Source of the DNA: Methylothermaceae bacterium
Lineage (GTDB): Bacteria > Pseudomonadota > Gammaproteobacteria > Methylococcales > Methylothermaceae
Direction: 5' to 3'
Length of the DNA: 64,000 nucleotides
NCBI GenBank assembly: GCA_026981855.1
Contig: JALSIB010000037.1
Location: forward strand, 62,001-126,000
The translations under genes were made by a program, and so were the position numbers. Each line of letters begins with the position of its first letter. Positions within the stretch are counted from its first letter, which is position 1. Under the pieces are notes generated by a model. That model was not told the DNA's origin and ran no database searches. It saw only the letters and a list, made by a program, of their open reading frames with translations. Shown here one piece after another: positions 41,442-49,237 of the stretch.

Positions 41442-42332
41442 TCAGGCAACCGCCACGCTGTCGCGACCCTGGCGCTTGGCCTGGTACAACGCATCGTCAG
41501 CGCGTTTCAGCAGCTGCAGCGGCGTATCCTCGGGGTGGCTGAGGGTGGCCACGCCGATACTGGTCGTGATCCGCAGATTGGGCGCGATATCGCTGCAATC
41601 CATGTCACGAATCCGTGTCCGGATCCTTTCTGCCAACAACTGCGCCCCTTCGCCCGAAGTATTGCTGAGCAGGATCAGGAACTCTTCTCCTCCGTAACGG
41701 AAGATCATGTCGCTGGCCCTCACCGTCTGCCGGAGAGCATGGGCGATCTTGGCCAAAGCGGAATCACCCGCCGTATGGCCGAAGGTGTCGTTGATCTTTT
41801 TGAAATGATCGATATCGAGCAACAATATCGACAAGGGAGCACGCTGACGCTGGGCCAGCTTCCACTCCCGCTGGAAAGTGCTGTCGAGGGCGGTCCGATT
41901 GTAGACTTGGGTCAACGGGTCGGTATAGGCAGACTGCAGCGCCTGATAATACAAAACGGCATTGCGTAATGGATACAGCAGGCAACACAGCTGATTCTCC
42001 AACTGTCCCAACTCGCCTTCACTGAAGCGTTTGCGCCGCATCAAGGTCAACTCGCCCAACTTCTGCTCCTCCAGGACGAGGGTGTAATGACAACTGTGAG
42101 GCGCCCTTTCTCCTCCCTGAATCTCCACGCCAAGCAGCGGGTTGCCGTAACGGAAACCATCATGCGGGACGACGGATTGCACCTCCCTGGAAAACAACTG
42201 CAACAGCTGATCGAGTATCAGGGTGGTCTGCAGAACCTCGATCAACTGGAACTGTCTGGACTGTTCCCTATCGGGGTGCTTGTCGTAGGCAGGGTTGGTA
42301 ATCACCGCCAGATTGGCTCTATCCTGTGGCAT
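41442..42332 (-). CDS. GGDEF diguanylate cyclase with N-terminal GAF-like sensor
   Basis: A 296-residue c-di-GMP synthase. The N-terminal 115 or so residues look like a GAF-type sensor (ending LGELTLMRRKRFSEGELGQLE). The GGDEF domain (about 135-290) has DIDHFKKINDTFGHTAGD, the active site RYGGEEF and, five residues before it, the inhibitory I-site RASD. It is therefore predicted active and product-inhibited. The ATG at 42332 follows GGGAG; an ATG at 42389 lacks a ribosome site. It is soluble, with no membrane segment. Confidence 0.92.
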   Translation of the reverse strand: MPQDRANLAVITNPAYDKHPDREQSRQFQLIEVLQTTLILDQLLQLFSREVQSVVPHDGFRYGNPLLGVEIQGGERAPHSCHYTLVLEEQKLGELTLMRRKRFSEGELGQLENQLCCLLYPLRNAVLYYQALQSAYTDPLTQVYNRTALDSTFQREWKLAQRQRAPLSILLLDIDHFKKINDTFGHTAGDSALAKIAHALRQTVRASDMIFRYGGEEFLILLSNTSGEGAQLLAERIRTRIRDMDCSDIAPNLRITTSIGVATLSHPEDTPLQLLKRADDALYQAKRQGRDSVAVA

Positions 42333-42593
42333 GGCATGCTCCCATGAGTCTTCCGAGATTCGCTTCACAAAGTGGCCGAAAGCATTCAAGCGATAACCAT
42401 GCCAACTGAATTTAGCCTTTCAAATCATTAAGATAAGAAAGAAAGCACGCGGCCCGCCCACTCGTGACGGTAAAATGACGCCTGAAAAGCGGTCAATCCT
42501 TGCCGTCTGAAGACGTAAAAAAACAGCGAAAGTGCACCGCTTGGGGATTCGATTGAATTGACGCGGAAGCAGTGGTTCTGGCGGAAAATACCC

Positions 42594-43169
42594 TCACATC
42601 ATGCCCAACTGAAGCCTGGCCGCCTCCGACATCATGTCTCGCGACCAGGGCGGATCGAACACGACTTCCACGTTCACTTGCCCGACCCCTGGGAGATTGC
42701 GGACCGCCAATTCCACATCCTGCTGGATCACCGGCCCCATGCCGCAACCGGGCGCCGTCAAGGTCATGATGATCTCCACTCTGTTTCCTTCGCCACCCGC
42801 TTCTTCGCTCAAAGGCGTGACGCGGACATGATAGACCAACCCCAGATCGACGATGTTGACGGGGATCTCCGGGTCGAAAATGGTCTTCAGCACTTCCCAC
42901 ACGTTGTGCTTGACGGTTTCGGGATCCGTACCTTCTTTCAGACCCGTGATCACAGGAGGCTCCTTGCCCAGCGCATCGGCATCCGCCGCGCTGATACGGG
43001 CCATGGTGCCATCCTCGGTCAGAACGGTATAACTGCCTCCCAAGGCCTGGTAGAGGGTGACGATCTCATCCTTGTGCAGCCGTACCGGTTCACCATCGGG
43101 AACCCGGATGGCCTCCACGTCCCGCTGTAAAACGATGCTCTCACCCTGTCCGTAAAACATACTGGTCAT
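42594..43169 (-). CDS. sufT: SufT-like iron-sulfur cluster assembly protein (DUF59/MIP18)
   Basis: About 191 residues. The C-terminal MIP18 domain (about 85-175) has VLKTIFDPEIPVNIVDLGLVY and the hallmark TAPGCGMG cysteine; the N-terminal extension (about 1-75) is the SufT-specific part. It aids Fe-S cluster maturation. The start could be 43169 (MTSMFYGQ) or 43160 (MFYGQGES). The latter lies inside the end of yciK, so the two genes overlap and are probably coupled. No other suf or isc gene is nearby. Confidence 0.85.
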   Translation of the reverse strand: MTSMFYGQGESIVLQRDVEAIRVPDGEPVRLHKDEIVTLYQALGGSYTVLTEDGTMARISAADADALGKEPPVITGLKEGTDPETVKHNVWEVLKTIFDPEIPVNIVDLGLVYHVRVTPLSEEAGGEGNRVEIIMTLTAPGCGMGPVIQQDVELAVRNLPGVGQVNVEVVFDPPWSRDMMSEAARLQLGMM

Positions 43170-43920
43170 CCTGAAAAATGAATGTTTGTCCGCTCCAGTC
43201 CCGGCTGGCTGGCCCCAGCAGATAAACATACAGTTTTGCTAAGGAATGTGGCGTGGTCAAGTCCTTTTCGCTCTCACCAGGAAAAGCCCGATATCGAACG
43301 GGCGTACGCACCGGTCCCGGAATCAGTATATTGGCGCGCAACCGATCACCGGCTTCCCACTCGGCGGCGAGGATTTTCGCCAGCGATTCCACCCCCGCCT
43401 TGGAAACCCCGTAGGCGCCCCAATAGGCTTTCGGCTCGCGGGCGGACGAATCGGAAGTAAACACCACCGAGGCGTCCCGGCTTTTCCGTAAAAGCGGCAG
43501 CAGCGACTGAGTGAGAAGGAACGGCGCATTGAGATTGACCTGAAGCGACTGGAACCAGCGCTGGGGCGTCTGGCAGGCTAAGGGCTCCAGGTATTCCAGA
43601 TGGGCAGCGTTGTGGAGCAGGCCGTCGAGCGAGGGGTAATGGCCGGCAAGGGTTTCGGCCAGCTGACGATAATGTTCCGGCATGGCCCCTGCCAAGTCCA
43701 TGGGAAAAAGGGCCAGCCGGGCACCGGGCGTTCGCGCCAAAATATCGTCGCGCAACGCTTCGAGCCCCGCAACGTTCTTGTCCAGGAGGATCACGCTCGC
43801 GCCCGCCTCAGCGCAAGCGTGAGCGGCGACGGACCCCAAGGCACCCGCCGCCCCTGTGATGAGAACGACTCTTTCCTCAAGCTTCCCCGCGACTTCGCGA
43901 GGCAACGGCAGCCGGTTCAT
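43141..43920 (-). CDS. yciK: YciK-family short-chain dehydrogenase
   Basis: A 259-residue SDR with the TGAAGALGSVAAHACAEAGA cofactor motif near residue 22 and the YGVSKAG catalytic Tyr/Lys near 172. The substrate is unknown in this family. It follows mupP with a 4-base overlap and precedes sufT, keeping the pseudomonad ubiG-mupP-yciK order. Confidence 0.9.
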   Translation of the reverse strand: MNRLPLPREVAGKLEERVVLITGAAGALGSVAAHACAEAGASVILLDKNVAGLEALRDDILARTPGARLALFPMDLAGAMPEHYRQLAETLAGHYPSLDGLLHNAAHLEYLEPLACQTPQRWFQSLQVNLNAPFLLTQSLLPLLRKSRDASVVFTSDSSAREPKAYWGAYGVSKAGVESLAKILAAEWEAGDRLRANILIPGPVRTPVRYRAFPGESEKDLTTPHSLAKLYVYLLGPASRDWSGQTFIFQDDQYVLRTG

Positions 43921-44624
43921 CCGATGACCGAGACGGGAATGGGGTCACCCACTGTCAAGGGGGGCAATACATCCGCCAGCGCATCCATCAAATCCCCCGG
44001 CTGTTCGATATACCTATCCGCACCCCAGTGGCGGGGGTCGTCTTCGGGCGCCAGATAACCATAACAGGCCGCGACCGTCATCATTCCCGCCCTGCGCCCG
44101 GCCTCGATGTCCCCTTTGGCATCCCCGATGTAGACACACTTGCACGTATCGACCCCCGCCAGCCGGCACGCCCGCCACAAGGGATCGGGGTTCGGCTTGC
44201 CGCGGGTGGTATCGTCGCCGGAAACCACGCAATGGGCCCTGGTCAACAAACCCATCCGCTCGAGCAGGGGCACCGTCAGATAGCGGCGCTTGTTGGTGAC
44301 CACACCCCATTTGAGGTTCCGGGCTTCTATGTTCCGCAGAATGTCGTCCATACCGGGGAACAGGCGGGTGTGGGTATTCAGATTGTCGCTGTAGATCTCC
44401 CGCAATCTGGCGGTTCGACGGGCAAACTCGACCTTGTCCTGATGCTCGCCAAAACCCAGTTTCACCATACCGGGCGCCCCTTGGGAAATCGTCTGGCGAA
44501 TCACCGACTCGGCCAGGGGGTCGCGCCCCTCCTCCACCAGAACACCATTGAGCGCCCGGGCCAGGTCGGGCAGGGTATCCAACAAGGTGCCATCCAGATC
44601 GAACAATATGCAATGAAGCGTCAT
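43917..44624 (-). CDS. mupP: HAD phosphatase, MupP or Gph type
   Basis: A 235-residue HAD hydrolase: motif I FDLDGTLLDTLPDLA, motif II VVTNKRR, motif III with the GKPNPDPL lysine and motif IV IGDAKGDIEAG. In pseudomonads the gene between ubiG and yciK is MupP, an N-acetylmuramate-6-phosphate phosphatase of peptidoglycan recycling. By sequence alone, phosphoglycolate phosphatase cannot be excluded. Overlaps ubiG by 4 bases. Confidence 0.8.
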   Translation of the reverse strand: MTLHCILFDLDGTLLDTLPDLARALNGVLVEEGRDPLAESVIRQTISQGAPGMVKLGFGEHQDKVEFARRTARLREIYSDNLNTHTRLFPGMDDILRNIEARNLKWGVVTNKRRYLTVPLLERMGLLTRAHCVVSGDDTTRGKPNPDPLWRACRLAGVDTCKCVYIGDAKGDIEAGRRAGMMTVAACYGYLAPEDDPRHWGADRYIEQPGDLMDALADVLPPLTVGDPIPVSVIG

Positions 44625-45331
44625 GTCATTTTTTCGAAAGCCATCAGATAATTGACGCCGATATCCGCACCGAGACTGAATTTGCGGGTAACCGGATTGT
44701 ATTGCACCCCCCTGGCGGCAACCGGCTCCAGATCCACCGCTCGAGCCCAGGCGGCCAGCTCGGAGGGGCGAATGAACTTTTCATATTCGTGCGTTCCCCT
44801 GGGAATCAATTCGAGCACATACTCTGCTCCAACTATAGCAAGAAGATATGCCTTCAGGGTGCGGTTCAAGGTGGAAAAAAACACCTTCCCTCCCGGCTTG
44901 ACCAGCCGGGCACAGGCCTCCACCACCGAAGCCGGACGAGGCACATGTTCGAGCATCTCCATACAGGTCACTACCTCGAAGGCGGCGGGTCGCTGCCGAG
45001 CGAGCGCTTCGGCTGCGACGCGCTGGTATTTCACCCGATCCACCCCCTGGTCCAAGGCGTGGAGTTCGGCCACCTCCAGCAGCGACTCACTCAGGTCGAT
45101 CCCCAGAACGCGGGCGCCCTCACGCGCCAAACCCTCGCTGAGGATACCACCGCCACACCCCACGTCGACGACCTCCTTGTCGAGGATATCGGCATGTTCT
45201 TTGATAAATTGAATCCGCAGGGGATTAATCTGGTGCAGGGTACGCAATTCCCCATCGGGGTCCCACCATCGTTCGGCCTTGTCACCGAACTTCGCGATCT
45301 CCTCGGGATGAACGTTGTCTGTCGTTGTCAT
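44621..45331 (-). CDS. ubiG: Ubiquinone biosynthesis O-methyltransferase
   Basis: A 236-residue SAM methyltransferase acting twice in ubiquinone synthesis. Motif I VVDVGCGGGILSEGLA is near residue 50, with the family start EIAKFGDKAERWWDPDGE and the GTHEYEKFIRPSEL region. The ATG at 45331 overlaps the mtaD TGA as ATGA, with GGAG upstream; a longer reading starting within mtaD is less likely. Confidence 0.95.
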   Translation of the reverse strand: MTTTDNVHPEEIAKFGDKAERWWDPDGELRTLHQINPLRIQFIKEHADILDKEVVDVGCGGGILSEGLAREGARVLGIDLSESLLEVAELHALDQGVDRVKYQRVAAEALARQRPAAFEVVTCMEMLEHVPRPASVVEACARLVKPGGKVFFSTLNRTLKAYLLAIVGAEYVLELIPRGTHEYEKFIRPSELAAWARAVDLEPVAARGVQYNPVTRKFSLGADIGVNYLMAFEKMT

Positions 45332-46653
45332 AACTCCAGGGGTTGTGCCAATCGTTGTTGCCAAGGGGTGATTTCATTCTGCAATGCAGGCCAGTCGATA
45401 CCGTCAAGCTGCCGCTGCTTCAGCAATCTACGCCCCGCCACCCAAACGTCGCTGACTTGATGACGGCCGGCGGCATAGACGATGTGGGATACGGGGTCAT
45501 ACACAGGTTGGGTTTCCGGCGCGGAAAGATCGATCGCGGTCATATCCGCCCATTTCCCCACCTCGAGCGAGCCGATCCGGTCCTCCAGGCCCAAGGCGCG
45601 GGCGCCGCCCAAAGTGGCCATCGCCAGGATTCTTTCGGCCGGCATCGCCTCGGGATCGCGGGCCACCCCCTTGGCCAGCAAGGCGGCGGTCCGCATCTCC
45701 CCGAGCATGGCGAGATCGTTGTTGCTCGCCGCCCCGTCGGTCCCCAGGGCCAGCGGGACACCGGCCTTATCCAGTTCGGACAGGGGGCAGAAGCCGCTGG
45801 CCAACTTGAGATTGGATTCGGGGCAATGCACCAACGATGCTTTTTTTTCAGCCAACAAACTCATTTCGTCAGCTTCGAGATGGACCCCATGCACCGCCAT
45901 CAGCCGCTCGTTCAACAATCCCAGACGATCGAGGCGGGAAAGCGGCCTTTGGCGATAACGATCGAGACTCTCTTCGATCTCGCTGCGGGTTTCATGAAGA
46001 TGGATGTGGACCCGCAGCTTCTCATCGCGAGACCATGCGGCAATCTGCCGAAACATTTCGTCGCTCACCGAATACGGTGCATGGGGAGCCAGCATCCAGC
46101 CCACCCGCTCATCACCGCAATGCTTCTCGTACAGACGCCTGTTTTTGGAAAAATATTCTTCGGGGCAGCGCGCCCAAGGGGTGGGAAAATCGACGAAAAT
46201 CAACCCCACCCTCGCCCGGATGCCGGTTTCCCTTGCCACTTCCCATACCCTATCGGGATAAAAATACATATCGGCGAAGCAGGTCGTCCCCCCCCGCAGC
46301 ATTTCCGCCACCGCCAGCGTGGTGCCGGCCCGGACGAAACCGGGATCCACCCACCGCAACTCCCGCGGCCAGATATGCTCGTTCAACCATTCCATCAGTG
46401 GCAGGTCGTCCGCCAAGCCACGCATCAGCGTCATGGCCGCATGGGTATGCGCATTGACCAGGCCGGGAATCAAAGCGTGCCCGGAAAGATGCACCACTTC
46501 AAGCGCCCGATAATCTCTTCGGGCCACTTCAGCCGGACAGAGGGCGACGATCCGCCCGTCACGGATGGCGATCGCGGCGTCTTCCAGTAGCTTGCCGGGC
46601 GGGGCCACCGGTATAATCCAGCGGGCGAATATCAGGGTATCTACAGGCTCCAT
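45328..46653 (-). CDS. mtaD: TRZ/ATZ amidohydrolase: methylthioadenosine / SAH deaminase
   Basis: A 441-residue metal-dependent amidohydrolase. Metal-binding HTH motif is in NAHTHAAMTLMRGLADDLPL, with further His in HIHLHETRSE and Asp in LGTDGAASNNDL. Likely substrates are 5'-methylthioadenosine or S-adenosylhomocysteine. It is divergent from mtnA with 36 bases between, so both fit methionine salvage. The ATG at 46653 is chosen because MEPVDTLIFARWI matches family starts. Confidence 0.9.
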   Translation of the reverse strand: MEPVDTLIFARWIIPVAPPGKLLEDAAIAIRDGRIVALCPAEVARRDYRALEVVHLSGHALIPGLVNAHTHAAMTLMRGLADDLPLMEWLNEHIWPRELRWVDPGFVRAGTTLAVAEMLRGGTTCFADMYFYPDRVWEVARETGIRARVGLIFVDFPTPWARCPEEYFSKNRRLYEKHCGDERVGWMLAPHAPYSVSDEMFRQIAAWSRDEKLRVHIHLHETRSEIEESLDRYRQRPLSRLDRLGLLNERLMAVHGVHLEADEMSLLAEKKASLVHCPESNLKLASGFCPLSELDKAGVPLALGTDGAASNNDLAMLGEMRTAALLAKGVARDPEAMPAERILAMATLGGARALGLEDRIGSLEVGKWADMTAIDLSAPETQPVYDPVSHIVYAAGRHQVSDVWVAGRRLLKQRQLDGIDWPALQNEITPWQQRLAQPLEL

Positions 46654-46689
46654 GGCCGAGGTCCGATGTGAGAGCCGCAAAACTTTAGC

Positions 46690-47778
46690 ATGGAAAGTGT
46701 GAAGATGCACGACAAAGCCGACGGGGTTCATGAGCCGAACCTTCACGACCGGGTCCGGGCGCTGCGTTGGACCGGTCAGGGATTGGAAGTCCTCGACCAG
46801 CGCAAGCTGCCGGACGAAACCGAATACGCGCTTTGCACCACCGCCCGGCAGGTTGCCGGCGCAATCTCACAGATGCAGGTACGCGGCGCCCCCGCCATCG
46901 GGATCGCCGCTGCTTACGGCATCGCCCTGGCGGCGAGGCAAAGATATGGGGACACGCCCGAACACTGGCGCCAGGCCATCGAGGAGGATTTCGAGGTCTT
47001 GTCCCGCTCCCGGCCGACCGCGGTCAATCTCTTCTGGGCACTGGAACGGATGCGGAAATGCATGGAACGCCTGCGGCGAGACCCTTTTCCGCCCTTGTTG
47101 GCCGAGGCACTCGCCATCCACCAGGAGGACATCGCCGCCAACCGCCTGATGGGCACACTGGGCGCGGAGCTGATAGGCGCGGCCCGGGGCGTTCTGACCC
47201 ACTGCAACACCGGCTCTCTTGCCACGGGCGGATTCGGTACCGCTTTGGGGGTCATTCGCACCCTGTGGCGACATACGCCCCCTCTGCAAATTTACGCCAC
47301 CGAAACCCGCCCCTGGCTCCAGGGCGCCCGCCTCACCCTGTGGGAACTGGAACAGGACCGGATTCCCGCCACGTTGATCGCCGACTCGGCCGCCGCCTTT
47401 CTGATGCGCCAGGAAAAAATCCAGTGGGTGATCGTCGGCGCCGACCGCATTGCCGCCAATGGTGATTGCGCCAACAAGATCGGCACCTTCAATCTGGCCG
47501 TGGCTGCCAAACGACACGGCGTCCGCTTCATGGTCGTGGCGCCTGTCAGCACGATCGATTGGTCCTTGCCTCACGGCGACCGAATTCCCATCGAGGAAAG
47601 GGACGAGGCGGAGCTGCTACCCTCCCATTACCACGGCAACCCTGCGATCCAGGCCTGGAATCCGGTCTTCGACGTAACGCCCGCGGAACTGATCGATGCC
47701 ATCGTCACCAACGAGGGCGTCGTGTCCGGCCCTTCCACGGAAGCCATGAGGGATCTTTGCGAGCGATGTTCGAAGTAG
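46690..47778 (+). CDS. mtnA: Methylthioribose-1-phosphate isomerase
   Basis: A 362-residue isomerase converting methylthioribose-1-phosphate to methylthioribulose-1-phosphate. The catalytic cysteine lies in [17 protein letters not shown] and the catalytic Asp in [20 protein letters not shown]. Neither ATG at 46690 nor ATG at 46705 has a convincing ribosome site, so the exact start is open. Divergent from mtaD. No other methionine-salvage gene is in the window. Confidence 0.94.
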   Translation: MESVKMHDKADGVHEPNLHDRVRALRWTGQGLEVLDQRKLPDETEYALCTTARQVAGAISQMQVRGAPAIGIAAAYGIALAARQRYGDTPEHWRQAIEEDFEVLSRSRPTAVNLFWALERMRKCMERLRRDPFPPLLAEALAIHQEDIAANRLMGTLGAELIGAARGVLTHCNTGSLATGGFGTALGVIRTLWRHTPPLQIYATETRPWLQGARLTLWELEQDRIPATLIADSAAAFLMRQEKIQWVIVGADRIAANGDCANKIGTFNLAVAAKRHGVRFMVVAPVSTIDWSLPHGDRIPIEERDEAELLPSHYHGNPAIQAWNPVFDVTPAELIDAIVTNEGVVSGPSTEAMRDLCERCSK

Positions 47779-48230
47779 TCCTGTACCAACCCGAAATCGC
47801 CCCCAACACCGGCAATATCATCCGCCTTTGCGCCAATACGGGATGCGGGCTGCACCTGATCGAGCCCCTGGGTTTCGACCTGGAAGAACGCAAATTGCGG
47901 CGCGCCGGTCTCGACTATCACGACCTGACCGTCCTCCACCGTCACCGGAGCCTCGAAGACTGTCTGGCGCAGCACCCAAGGCGGCGGCTCTTCGCCTTTT
48001 CCACCAAGGCCTCCCGTTGCTATGCCGGCACCGATTTCCAGCCGGGCGACCTGTTGCTGTTCGGCCCCGAAACCCGGGGGCTGCCGGTGGCACTTCTGGA
48101 AAATCTGGCGGACGAGCGAAAACTGCGACTGCCCATGACGCCCCAAAGCCGCAGCCTGAACCTGGCCAACACGGTGGCCGTGGTCGTCTACGAGGCATGG
48201 CGGCAACAGGGTTTCAAGGGGGGAAGATGA
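47766..48230 (+). CDS. trmL: tRNA (cytidine/uridine-34-2'-O)-methyltransferase TrmL
   Basis: A 154-residue SPOUT methyltransferase that methylates the wobble base of tRNA-Leu. It starts [20 protein letters not shown] and ends with [17 protein letters not shown] and [17 protein letters not shown], the trefoil-knot motifs. It overlaps mtnA by 13 bases in another frame. The ATG at 47766 gives the family start. Confidence 0.94.
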   Translation: MFEVVLYQPEIAPNTGNIIRLCANTGCGLHLIEPLGFDLEERKLRRAGLDYHDLTVLHRHRSLEDCLAQHPRRRLFAFSTKASRCYAGTDFQPGDLLLFGPETRGLPVALLENLADERKLRLPMTPQSRSLNLANTVAVVVYEAWRQQGFKGGR

Positions 48231-48312
48231 CGATTCCGCTGTATGGAACCATCGATAAGAGGAACGAAAAGTGGCGAATTCCTGGATGTGCGCACGCTTT
48301 AGCGGACAGGCG

Positions 48313-49131
48313 TCACGAGGAAGGCGGCTCTTCTTCCCGGGCCACCCCGAACACATCCAGGTCGATGAGAACGAAAGCCGCCAACCACAAAAATGAATCC
48401 CAGAAATCCAGAAACTCTCCTTTGACGCCCCAAAACACCGCACCACCGAGCAGGATCAGATACAACACCGCTTTGGAGATTTCGCTGGCGCTCAGAACCC
48501 AACCCTTGAGCCGGCCATGCTCCTTCAGATAGACATCCAGTTCCAGTATCGCGATCACCAACAACCAGGTAGTGGCATAGATCACATCCACCCAGGCCAT
48601 GAACCGCGCATCCTGCAAATGAGAAAGCGTGGTGACGATCTTCGTCCCCTCCAGCGCCACCAGTGGCGTCCCCGCCTGCTGGCGGCAAAGGTCGGAAGTG
48701 ATGGGAAGGTACTCATCCAGCGCCTGCAGCCAAGTGTAACCGCTTCCCGCCAGCTCACACAGGGATGCCCCCTCGAAGGGTGCCACATGGGTCAACATCA
48801 GATATTTGGCGATATAGCCATAATAGGAAGACAAGACGAAGAAATAACAGACCACGCGGACCCCATGCAAAATCCAGGCGACCACTCCCCTGACTCTGTC
48901 CGCCGGCAACCAGGCCGTTTCAACCTCGAAACACAATAACAGCACCAGCCACGACGTGACATCGATGGTGATGGCGAAACTTTCGACGAACCGCTGATAG
49001 CTGAAGCCGCCGGAAAAGAGATGGCGGCTGGCCTGGTAATCGGAAAGAAAATACTGCCAGGCATCCACCGCCAGAAGAATGTAGATCAGATACTTGAGCA
49101 GCCGGTAAACGGTGTTTCTGGATGGTTTCAT
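48313..49131 (-). CDS. Unknown multi-pass membrane protein
   Basis: About 272 residues with five to seven hydrophobic segments (for example LIYILLAVDAWQYF, DVTSWLVLLLCFEV, VVCYFFVLSSYYGYIAKYL, AWVDVIYATTWLLVIAILEL, AVLYLILLGGAVFWG, FLWLAAFVLIDLDVFG). A soluble loop with two cysteines lies in the middle (SLCELAGSG, DLCRQQAG). I recognise no family. The start is taken after the glgP terminator hairpin: ATG at 49131, or 49140. It converges with trmL, with 82 bases of nothing recognisable between. Confidence 0.7.
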   Translation of the reverse strand: MKPSRNTVYRLLKYLIYILLAVDAWQYFLSDYQASRHLFSGGFSYQRFVESFAITIDVTSWLVLLLCFEVETAWLPADRVRGVVAWILHGVRVVCYFFVLSSYYGYIAKYLMLTHVAPFEGASLCELAGSGYTWLQALDEYLPITSDLCRQQAGTPLVALEGTKIVTTLSHLQDARFMAWVDVIYATTWLLVIAILELDVYLKEHGRLKGWVLSASEISKAVLYLILLGGAVFWGVKGEFLDFWDSFLWLAAFVLIDLDVFGVAREEEPPSS

Positions 49132-49170
49132 CGCCCCCATCAAGGTTTTCCCATGGTTTCCACGACCAAG

Positions 49171-49205
49171 AAAAAAGGGCGAACCATGCGACATGGCCGC
49201 CCCTT
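49171..49205 (-). terminator. Rho-independent terminator after glgP
   Basis: On the minus strand AAGGGGCGGCCATG pairs with CATGGTTCGCCCTT around a TCG loop (one bulge and one wobble), followed by TTTT. It lies about 30 bases after the glgP stop and separates glgP from the downstream membrane-protein gene. Confidence 0.75.
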
Positions 49206-49237
49206 ACGCGTCTTGTCTCGCGCCGATGCGCTTTCCC

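Noticed and set aside
42390-42593. Weak AGCG/CGCT hairpin with a T7 run after sufT
   Set aside because: Only four base pairs with a nine-base loop; the T-run is suggestive but the stem is too weak to call a terminator. Nothing else recognisable in this gap.
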